Shown in pieces: positions 36,077 through 43,467 of a stretch of 64,000 nucleotides of DNA. A model generated the notes under the pieces. The model was not told the DNA's origin, searched no databases, and saw nothing but the letters and a program-made list of their open reading frames with translations. The number at the start of each line of letters is the position of its first letter. Position 1 is the first letter of the stretch. Origin of the DNA: Lysobacterales bacterium (GTDB lineage Bacteria > Pseudomonadota > Gammaproteobacteria > Xanthomonadales > Xanthomonadaceae); the NCBI GenBank assembly GCA_016718605.1, contig JADKCY010000003.1, forward strand, positions 806,001-870,000, given 5' to 3'. The position numbers were made by a program, and so were the translations under genes.

Positions 36077-36669
36077 GCTTGGCACCTGATGGTGCCTTGG
36101 GTTCATTGTTGACCACCATCCGCGCCTGCCGCCTGTGCGCCTCTCAACTGCCGTTCGAACCACGCCCAATTCTGCGTGCCGCACCAAGCGCGCGCCTACT
36201 CATCATCGGCCAAGCGCCAAGCAGCAAGGTTCACGAGACAGGCATTCCGTGGAACGATGCCAGCGGGATCCGTCTGCGCGGGTGGTTGGGCTTGTCGCGC
36301 GAGCAGTTCTACGATGAGCAGACGGTCGCCATCATGCCGATGGGCTTTTGCTATCCGGGCAAGGGCGCGGCGGGCGACCTGCCGCCGCGCCCAGAGTGCG
36401 CGCCCACCTGGCATGCGCCGATTCTCGCCCTGCTGCCGAACGTCGAACTGACTCTGCTGATCGGTCATTACGCGCAGCTTGGCTATCTCGGCGAAGGACG
36501 CCGCCCCACACTGACCGAAACCGTGCGTAATCATGCGGACTATCTGCCGCAGCATTTTCCGCTGCCACATCCCAGCCCGCGCAATCAACTTTGGCTGGCC
36601 AACAACCCATGGTTCGATGCCAACGTTGTTCCCGACTTGCGAAAGCGGATACGCGCATTGCTGGACTGA
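36073..36669 (+). CDS. Uracil-DNA glycosylase family protein
   Basis: A 198-residue UDG-superfamily protein of the broad YqjM/COG1573-like group (exact subfamily uncertain). Visible are the motif-A-like segment LLIIGQAPSSKVHETGIPW, the GIRLRGWLGL helix that contacts the pocket, a Cys/Pro-rich middle, and the C-terminal LPHPSPRNQLWLANN loop corresponding to the HPS motif of the fold. The likely role is base-excision repair of uracil or a related lesion. The four-Cys iron-sulfur set of classical family 4 enzymes is not obvious (only CRLCAS near the N terminus), so activity is uncertain. It starts at GTG 36073 overlapping the GT9 stop. Confidence 0.82.
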   Translation: MSLAPDGALGSLLTTIRACRLCASQLPFEPRPILRAAPSARLLIIGQAPSSKVHETGIPWNDASGIRLRGWLGLSREQFYDEQTVAIMPMGFCYPGKGAAGDLPPRPECAPTWHAPILALLPNVELTLLIGHYAQLGYLGEGRRPTLTETVRNHADYLPQHFPLPHPSPRNQLWLANNPWFDANVVPDLRKRIRALLD

Positions 36670-36674
36670 CGCTA

Positions 36675-38324
36675 TCAATCGCCGGTCGGGCCGGCCTCGT
36701 CCATGTGTTCGCGCAACAAGGGCTGCGACAGGCCGAGCAGATGGAAGATCACGTTCTGCTCCATCACGCCACGCACCGCTTCGCCACCGGGGCCGCGCGC
36801 GTAGACGCCGACGTCTTCGCCGCCATGCGTTTCGGAATCCAGCGGCAGCATGGCTTCCTGCAGATAGTCAGGCGCGGTGGTATCGACATCGCGTAAATCG
36901 GGGCGTCCACGGCTGGGCTGACGCGACTGTTTCGGCTCGTGGAAAAAACGTTTTGGTCCTTCGGGCTGCAGGTCGCTTTCGCCCGCGTAGCCCGGCCCGT
37001 TGGCATACGCCAGCGTGGTGTAGGGCAGTCCAAGCAGATCGGTGTCTTGGGTGCCATGGGCGTCGGTGACTTTGCCGAGAATCGGATTGCCACGCACGCT
37101 GTAGCCTGCGAAGTTGAGCACATGCGAGTGATCGGCGGTGACGATAATCAGCGTATCCGCTGCGGAACTCATGTCCACGGCGGTCTGTACGGCTTCCGAC
37201 AGGGCGACGGTATCGGTCAGGGCGCGGAAGGCGTTGTTGGCATGGTGGGCATGATCGATGCGACCGGCTTCGACCACCAACAGGTAGCCCTTGGGTTCTC
37301 GCTGCAGACGCGTGATCGAGGCGTGCACCATCTCGGCCAAGCTCGGTTCTCCCGCCGCATCCTTGGGCCGATCGTGCGCGTACTGCATGTGACCGGGCTG
37401 GAACAAGCCAAACACGCGATCCACGCTGGCGAAATCCAGCGCATTGAACTGCTCGGCATTCCAGATATAGGCGCCATTCGGATGCGCAGCCTGCCATTCG
37501 GCGGTGAGATCACGCGCATCGATGCGGCCACCGTTCACCGTCGGATACTCGGGATCGCTGACGCCGCTTGGCAAGAACATTTGCCGTCCACCGCCCATCA
37601 CCACGTCGATACCATCGCCTTCATCGAACTCGATCAGTTGCCGCGCAATGTCATGACAACCCGCATCGCGCGCTTCACGTGGCATCAGGGCATCGGTTTC
37701 CCAGTTGCGATCAACCGCATGCGCATAGCTCGAGGCAGGCGTCGCGTGCGTCACGCGTGTCGTGGTGACGACGCCCGTTGCCATGCCTTGGCGTTCGGCC
37801 AGGTGCAACAGGCTGGGCAACGCGGCAACCGCCGTCCCACGACAATCGCCACGCAACGCAGAACTGTCGATGCCGATCACCCCTGCGCGGGTCTTTACCC
37901 CGGTGATCATGGCCGTCATGGTGCCTGCCGAATCCGGCGTCTGCAGATCGACGTTGTAGGTCTTGCTGTAGCCGGTGTAAGGAAAACGCTCGAAGCTGAG
38001 CAGGTTCTCCTCGCCCTTGCCGCCCTGTGCCTGGCCCGCATAAATGCGCGCGGCAGCCACCGTGGTCGGCCCCATGCCATCACCGACAAACAGAATCAGG
38101 TTGCGCGCGTTCTGCTTTCCGGCGCCCCGTTCGCTGGCGACACTTGCCCCCGCCTCGAACCACTGCCGGGGCGATTCGTCATGGTGCGCACGCTGGGGCA
38201 GTTGTTCGTTCGTGCTGAATTCCAGCGGAGACCTTTCGACGGTCGGCGTGCTCGCGCAAGCGGCCAACAGCACGGCGACCGCAGACATCAAGCCAGTGAT
38301 GAGAAATCCAAAGGTCGTCTTCAT
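36675..38324 (-). CDS. Alkaline phosphatase, predicted lipoprotein
   Basis: PhoA-superfamily phosphomonoesterase of 549 residues with lipobox LLAAC (Cys23). Metal and catalytic residues are visible: D82 in VGDGMGPTT, nucleophile S132 in QTPDSAGTMTAMITG, THATPASSYAH, the VEAGRIDHAHHAN cluster, TADHSHV, and the late His in ETHGGEDVGVYARGPG. The N-terminal Cys suggests membrane anchoring in the periplasm or at the surface rather than free secretion. It converges on the UDG-family gene with a 5-base gap between stops. No Pho box was recognised upstream. Confidence 0.93.
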   Translation of the reverse strand: MKTTFGFLITGLMSAVAVLLAACASTPTVERSPLEFSTNEQLPQRAHHDESPRQWFEAGASVASERGAGKQNARNLILFVGDGMGPTTVAAARIYAGQAQGGKGEENLLSFERFPYTGYSKTYNVDLQTPDSAGTMTAMITGVKTRAGVIGIDSSALRGDCRGTAVAALPSLLHLAERQGMATGVVTTTRVTHATPASSYAHAVDRNWETDALMPREARDAGCHDIARQLIEFDEGDGIDVVMGGGRQMFLPSGVSDPEYPTVNGGRIDARDLTAEWQAAHPNGAYIWNAEQFNALDFASVDRVFGLFQPGHMQYAHDRPKDAAGEPSLAEMVHASITRLQREPKGYLLVVEAGRIDHAHHANNAFRALTDTVALSEAVQTAVDMSSAADTLIIVTADHSHVLNFAGYSVRGNPILGKVTDAHGTQDTDLLGLPYTTLAYANGPGYAGESDLQPEGPKRFFHEPKQSRQPSRGRPDLRDVDTTAPDYLQEAMLPLDSETHGGEDVGVYARGPGGEAVRGVMEQNVIFHLLGLSQPLLREHMDEAGPTGD

Positions 38325-38391
38325 TCGGCATACCCATCAAGCGATCAGGCCACAAGAATAGACCCTGCGCATGATGGCCGCATGTCAGGGC

Positions 38392-39732
38392 TCAGCCATT
38401 GCGCGCCCGAACAAACGCCTCGAACTCGGCCAATGGCATGGGCCGACTGAACAGATATCCCTGAAACCGCGCGCACCCGTTCTCCACCAGAAAATCACGC
38501 TGCGCCTCGGTTTCCACTCCCTCAGCGATCACTTGCAAACCCAAACTCTGGCCCAGCGTAATGACCATGCGGACGATGGTGGCGTCGTTTGGGTCGGTGA
38601 GCACATCGCGCACGAAGCTCTGGTCGATCTTCAGCTCATCCAGTGGCAGACGACGCAAATAATTCAATGACGAATAGCCGGTTCCAAAATCATCCAAAGA
38701 CAGGCCGATGCCCTGGGCCTTCAGCGCCGAAAGCGTCGCGATCACTTCGTCAAGCTTGTCGACCAACACACTTTCGGTGAGTTCGAGCGTGAGCTTCCCC
38801 GCGCGCGCATCGCTGGCTTGCAGGGTTGCGAGGGCATCAACCACGAAGTCCGGGTGGCGGAATTCGCGCGCACTGACATTGACCGCCACATGCAACGGCT
38901 CCAGCAGAGGTTCAGAACCCCAACTGACCAACTGCGCGCACGCTTGCCGCATCACCCATGCGCCGATGGCGCGAATGCTGCCGTTTGCTTCCGCCTGTGG
39001 AATAAAATCGGCAGGCGCGATCCAACCTCGTTCAGGGTGGCGCCAACGCAACAATGCCTCCGCACCGATCACCCGGCCATCGGCCTGCAACTGCGGCTGG
39101 TAGAACAGCACGAACTGCGAGTCACTCAAGGCACGCTTTATGGCCTGTTCGGTCTCATCTTTCTCGGCGAAGTCGATCTGTAACAGGATCAATACCGCGT
39201 AAAGCAGCATGATCGCCGCAGCGTTGTTGATCCAACCGCCCAGACGCCGCACATCATCGCCCAGAGACATCACGCTATCGACACCGAATTGGGTGCTGGC
39301 CAAGACCAGAAAGGTCGCAAAGCACAGTACTGGAAGCCCATGCCGAAAGACACGGGATTCACCTCGAAAAATCAACGTGGAGACGACGCCCAGTGCCAGC
39401 AGATAGACATGCACGGAGCGTGGCGCAACCGGCGATGGCACATCCGAGAACACCGCCAACACAATCAGCACCGCCCACAAGCCAATGATCAACAGCAGAC
39501 CGGCACCCAACAACGCGTCATGACGAGTACGCTGCATCACCGCGATCGCGAGCAATGCCATCAGCCCATCCAAGGCCACCAATAGCCAGTGCCCACGAAC
39601 CGCGAAGAAGCTGCCCCAGATGAGTGCCATCAGCAACAAGGCACCTGCGCCTGTCCACAACATCAGTCGAACACGCCGTTGGTGCGCCCGTGACATGGTA
39701 TCGATGCGGCGAAGACGCAACTCGGATGGCAT
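38392..39732 (-). CDS. Membrane EAL-domain c-di-GMP phosphodiesterase
   Basis: About 446 residues: five or six N-terminal membrane helices (about residues 20-190, without a named sensory domain) followed by an EAL domain at about 205-440. The catalytic set is present: EALLRW, VNVSAREF, ELTESVL, LDDFGTGYSSL, LKIDQSFV, AEGVET and FQGYLFSRPM. It should therefore hydrolyse c-di-GMP to pGpG. There is no GGDEF domain. The ATG at 39732 was chosen; GTG 39771 and ATG 39696 are alternatives, and no strong ribosome site helps. Its 67-base gap to the alkaline phosphatase gene on the same strand suggests possible co-transcription. Confidence 0.92.
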   Translation of the reverse strand: MPSELRLRRIDTMSRAHQRRVRLMLWTGAGALLLMALIWGSFFAVRGHWLLVALDGLMALLAIAVMQRTRHDALLGAGLLLIIGLWAVLIVLAVFSDVPSPVAPRSVHVYLLALGVVSTLIFRGESRVFRHGLPVLCFATFLVLASTQFGVDSVMSLGDDVRRLGGWINNAAAIMLLYAVLILLQIDFAEKDETEQAIKRALSDSQFVLFYQPQLQADGRVIGAEALLRWRHPERGWIAPADFIPQAEANGSIRAIGAWVMRQACAQLVSWGSEPLLEPLHVAVNVSAREFRHPDFVVDALATLQASDARAGKLTLELTESVLVDKLDEVIATLSALKAQGIGLSLDDFGTGYSSLNYLRRLPLDELKIDQSFVRDVLTDPNDATIVRMVITLGQSLGLQVIAEGVETEAQRDFLVENGCARFQGYLFSRPMPLAEFEAFVRARNG

Positions 39733-39843
39733 GAACAAACTCGAATCCCGCAATGTTCTGGCAGCGTACACGAACCCGGCGCACTGCAGTTCCGTGCGCG
39801 CGCGGCTATCATTCAGGCATCGACACTACTCCGCGAGAACACC

Positions 39844-40095
39844 ATGACCGACGCCTTGCCCGACCGCCTCAGCACCGATCCCCGCAGCAAGTTCTACAAC
39901 GCCGAACTGTTGCAACGCGGCATTGGCATTCGTTTTCGCGGTGAGGAGAAAACCAATGTCGAGGAATACTGCATCAGCGAAGGTTGGGTCAGGGTGCCGG
40001 TTGGCAAGACGCTGGACCGGCGTGGCCAACCCATGACTTTGAAGGTCAAAGGTGAGGTCATCGCCTACTTGCTGGACACTGCATCCTCGGACTGA
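39844..40095 (+). CDS. DUF3297 family protein
   Basis: A complete 83-residue cytoplasmic protein of the DUF3297 family, widely conserved in proteobacteria and of unknown function. The family phrase is clear: LPDRLSTDPRSKFYNAELL, RGIGIRFRGEEKTNVEEYC, ISEGWVRVPVGKTLDRRGQP. No catalytic motif is known. It is divergent from the EAL gene and convergent with the chemoreceptor gene. A GATCAGG/CCTGATC inverted repeat (40094-40126) straddles its stop. Confidence 0.9.
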   Translation: MTDALPDRLSTDPRSKFYNAELLQRGIGIRFRGEEKTNVEEYCISEGWVRVPVGKTLDRRGQPMTLKVKGEVIAYLLDTASSD

Positions 40096-40167
40096 TCAGG
40101 ATCGGTGCGTTGCGACGAACCTGATCGCGAGCGCGCCGTCACCGACCACCGAAAGCCCAACAGACGC

Positions 40168-42387
40168 CTATAAACGGAAACGTGCCACCTCGCTTGCGAG
40201 AGCCGTCGCCTGTTCTTCAAGTGAGCGTGCGGCGGCAGATGCCTCCTCGACCAGCGCGGCGTTTTGCTGGGTCGCCTGATCCAGATGCATCACCGTGCTG
40301 TTGACCTGCACGATGCCGGCAGCTTGTTCGCGAGTCGCCGCCGAGATGTCGCCCATGATCGAACTGACACGGTCCACGCTGCTCAGGATGCCCGCCATTG
40401 TGCGACCGGTTTCATCCACGACTTCGGCACCGCGATGGGCTCGCTCAACCGACTCTGCGATCAGGTGTTTAATCTCGCGCGCAGCGGTTGCTGAGCGCTG
40501 CGCCAATGAGCGCACTTCGGATGCCACCACAGCAAATCCACGACCCTGTTCGCCCGCGCGTGCAGCTTCCACGGCGGCGTTCAAGGCGAGGATGTTGGTC
40601 TGGAAGGCGATGCCATCGATCACCCCGATGATGTCTTCGATGCGTCGCGACGAGGCATCAATTTCGCCCATGGTGGCAACCACCTGCTGGACCAGACTTT
40701 CACCCTTTTGCACCACAACGGCGGCGCTTTGCGCCAACTGATTCGCCTCGCCCGCATGCTCGGTGTTGTGTTGCACGGTTGCCGTAAGTTCTTCCATGCT
40801 GCTGGCGGTTTCTTCCAGCTCGGCGGCTTGCTGTTCGGTGCGATTGGCAAGATCGGTGTTACCGGCAGAAATTTCACGCGCAGCGACGTGAATCGAATCG
40901 ACCGCCCTCTTGATGACACCCATCATCCCCGACAGCTGTTCCACCGTTGTATTGGTGGCATCCTTGATTTCACCAAAACGCCCCTGCAATTCCGTATCGA
41001 TTCGTTTGGTGAGGTCCCCCGCAGCCAAGGCACTCAACACGGCGGTTACCGCGCCCAGGCTACGTTCCGTGGTGTCGAGCAGTGCGTTCAAGCCATTGCC
41101 CAGAGTCACCACGAACTGATTCTTGCCAACGGTATCGACCCTTGCACTGAAATCGCCCCGGCCTGCCGCCTGCACCAACTCGGAGACCATGCGCTCGACC
41201 GCCACATCATCGGTGCGATCACGCCATTCGGTCACCAGGCCGATGCGTTCATGCGCCTCATCCAGCACCGGATTGACCACCAGATCAATGGTGCGGCCAC
41301 CGACATGCAGTACGGTCTTGTGCGTGCGATCGAGCGTCGCCAGCAATTTGCGCTGATGCTCGGGATGACGATGGAAATGGTCGATGTTCTTGCCCAAGAC
41401 ATGGTCGGCATCGAAGTGCGGCATTTCCTTGCGCAAGTCCGATTCCGCATGTTTGAGCATGTGCTGGATCGCCGGATTGGCGTAGACGACGTTCAGGTCA
41501 TGGTCGGTCACCATGACATTGGTCGCCGCCACATCCAGCGCCTGCTTGATCCGCAGTGAACTTTCGGCGATTCGTTTGTGCTCCTGTACTTCGAAGCCCA
41601 GTCGAATCTGCATCGACTTCAGGCCCAGCAGCACGGCACCCACTTCATCATTGCGGTCGATCGCAATGGTTTGTCGATAGTCACCGCCTCCAATCGCCCT
41701 GAACTGCCGCTCGGCGTCGCGCAATCGCGAACCGATGTCGTGCGCCAACCACCATGCGCTGTAGAACGCGGCCAGCGCGCCGAATACAAAGATCGACCAG
41801 CGCATGCCAACGGCCGTTTCCGCCCCCGACACCCACATCATGCATAACGCGAACACGCTGACTCCACCCGCTGACAGCAGCAAGCGTTGCCTTAAACTCA
41901 TTCGCCACAGCGGGTTATAGCGGGCATTCATGCCAAGACGCTTGACCGCGCCCCGCCGCACCACCAGACCCATGGCACGTCCCGCGCGAATGGCTGCGTA
42001 TTGGCGCTCGGCCAGCGCAATCTGTTCGCGACTGGCCTTGCGTCGCACGGACAGGTAGCCGACCGCTTTGCCTTGCTCAAACACCGGCGTGGCGTGCGCC
42101 TCCACCCAGTAGTGGTCACCGCTCTTGCACCGGTTCTTGACCATGCCGACCCAAGGACGACCGGCCTTCAGGGTGCTCCACATGTCCGCAAAGGCCGCTT
42201 CGGGCATGTCGGGATGGCGAATCAGATTGTGCGGCTGGCCAATCAACTCTGCTTCGGTGAAGCCACTGATCAACAGGAAGTCACGATTGACATAGCTGAT
42301 GGCACCTTTGAGATCGGTGCGCGAGACGATGGTCTGACCGTCCTCAAGCAGGACTTCCTTGCCAGTGACCGGCTGATTGTTGCGCAT
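40168..42387 (-). CDS. Aer-like methyl-accepting chemotaxis protein with two PAS domains
   Basis: A 739-residue chemoreceptor without a periplasmic ligand domain. The N-terminal cytoplasmic PAS domain (about 1-115) has the Aer-type NLIRHPDMPEAAFADMW motif, implying FAD-based redox or oxygen sensing. Two close membrane helices follow at about 160-215, then HAMP, a second PAS (about 280-390, TDHDLNVVYANPAIQHML), another HAMP-like region, and the signalling domain with the hairpin tip IDGIAFQTNILALNAAVEAARAGEQGRGFAVVA (landmark, shortened in practice to FQTNILALNAAVEAARAG). AGGAGG stands 9 bases before the ATG at 42387. The 296 bases up to cheW contain no gene-like frame in the right direction; no sigma28 box was found. 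Confidence 0.93.
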   Translation of the reverse strand: MRNNQPVTGKEVLLEDGQTIVSRTDLKGAISYVNRDFLLISGFTEAELIGQPHNLIRHPDMPEAAFADMWSTLKAGRPWVGMVKNRCKSGDHYWVEAHATPVFEQGKAVGYLSVRRKASREQIALAERQYAAIRAGRAMGLVVRRGAVKRLGMNARYNPLWRMSLRQRLLLSAGGVSVFALCMMWVSGAETAVGMRWSIFVFGALAAFYSAWWLAHDIGSRLRDAERQFRAIGGGDYRQTIAIDRNDEVGAVLLGLKSMQIRLGFEVQEHKRIAESSLRIKQALDVAATNVMVTDHDLNVVYANPAIQHMLKHAESDLRKEMPHFDADHVLGKNIDHFHRHPEHQRKLLATLDRTHKTVLHVGGRTIDLVVNPVLDEAHERIGLVTEWRDRTDDVAVERMVSELVQAAGRGDFSARVDTVGKNQFVVTLGNGLNALLDTTERSLGAVTAVLSALAAGDLTKRIDTELQGRFGEIKDATNTTVEQLSGMMGVIKRAVDSIHVAAREISAGNTDLANRTEQQAAELEETASSMEELTATVQHNTEHAGEANQLAQSAAVVVQKGESLVQQVVATMGEIDASSRRIEDIIGVIDGIAFQTNILALNAAVEAARAGEQGRGFAVVASEVRSLAQRSATAAREIKHLIAESVERAHRGAEVVDETGRTMAGILSSVDRVSSIMGDISAATREQAAGIVQVNSTVMHLDQATQQNAALVEEASAAARSLEEQATALASEVARFRL

Positions 42388-42683
42388 ACGTCTATCCTCC
42401 TGACAACGATCATCTTCCGTGTGACCGATATCCATGCATGGACACAGGCAATCTCTTGCACGCCATGGCTGCGCCGCAGCGGCTAACGTCAAGATCCGGT
42501 GGAGCTTTGGGCATCGGAGGCGAAGAGCCGCTCCAGCGAGGCCATTTTTTGTCGGATTCGCGGGCCCGACCTGGTGCTATGGACCAAGAAGTCGGCGAGA
42601 GGCGCTTGGTTTGTGGCGAACTGGCAGCCAGTGATCAAAAGCCCGACAACCTGCCCAGGGAAGCAATCACGTCTTCCGACGCA

Positions 42684-43211
42684 TCAATGCGTGCTCGGCG
42701 GGATCAGACCCAACTCTTCGCTGCGCAACAGCTTTTCGATATCCACGAGAATCAACATGCGATCCTCCAATGCACCAATGCCTGTCAGGAACTGCGCGTC
42801 GACGGCGCGTCCGAATTCCGGTGGTGGGCGCAACTGCTCACTGGTCAGTCCGATCACATCGGACACGCTGTCGACCACGATGCCGACCACCCGCTTGTCG
42901 ACGTTGAGGATGATCATCACCGTAAAACTGTCGTACTCCGCCTTATCGAGCTTGAATTTCAGGCGCATGTCGACCACCGGGACAATGGTGCCGCGCAGAT
43001 TGATCACACCCTTGATGTAGTCCGGCGTGTCAGGAATGCGCGTGACGGTGTCGTAACCACGAATCTCCTGCACCTTGAGGATGTCAACGCCAAACTCTTC
43101 CGCCCCCAGAGTGAAGGTCAGAAACTCGCTGACCTGTGCGCCAGCCTTGTTGCGCTCGGCATCCACGCCCACTTGGGCGCCACCGAAAATGTTCTGTGCA
43201 GGTGTGCTCAT
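42684..43211 (-). CDS. cheW: Chemotaxis coupling protein CheW
   Basis: Scaffold linking chemoreceptors to the CheA kinase. The 175-residue protein carries a complete CheW fold: FLTFTLGAEEFGVDILKVQEI, the receptor-contact block YIKGVINLRGTIVPVVDMRL, and VVDSVSDVIGL. The N-terminal 35 residues are extra to the fold. The ATG at 43211 follows GGAG and is preferred over the upstream in-frame ATG at 43244. It lies directly upstream of the Aer-like receptor gene on the same strand; no cheA or flagellar genes are in the window. Confidence 0.95.
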   Translation of the reverse strand: MSTPAQNIFGGAQVGVDAERNKAGAQVSEFLTFTLGAEEFGVDILKVQEIRGYDTVTRIPDTPDYIKGVINLRGTIVPVVDMRLKFKLDKAEYDSFTVMIILNVDKRVVGIVVDSVSDVIGLTSEQLRPPPEFGRAVDAQFLTGIGALEDRMLILVDIEKLLRSEELGLIPPSTH

Positions 43212-43428
43212 CGATGCTCTCCGTGGAATCACCGGATTCGCCAAGACTGCGAATACCCAGGACGTTCAAGGCTCGGGAGGCAATCTGCGTGCCACGGGCA
43301 ACGACGGATTCGTGGCTAGACGCTTGGTGCGTGACACCGATCACATCAGCGTGCGAGGGAATTTCACGCCAAAGCATGGCAACGTCTCGACGTGACGCCG
43401 ATGAACAGAGGATGTGCGGGCCAATCGA

Positions 43429-43459
43429 GCCGACGCGCCGCCTGCGGCAACACGTCGGC
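43429..43459 (-). terminator. Hairpin just past rapA, possible terminator
   Basis: GCCGACG pairs with CGTCGGC, enclosing a smaller GCCGC/GCGGC stem, starting 9 bases after the rapA stop. No T-run follows on the minus strand, so intrinsic termination is doubtful. Confidence 0.3.
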
Positions 43460-43467
43460 ATTCCGCA

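Noticed and set aside
36939..38450. 503-codon plus-strand frame opposite the alkaline phosphatase gene
   Set aside because: It is antisense to a gene with complete catalytic motifs; the translation is rich in His, Arg and Gln with no family pattern, typical of a GC-rich shadow frame.
43084..43461. 125-codon minus-strand frame between rapA and cheW
   Set aside because: It overlaps the 5' part of cheW in another frame; a stretch looks protein-like, but there is no ribosome site or family match.
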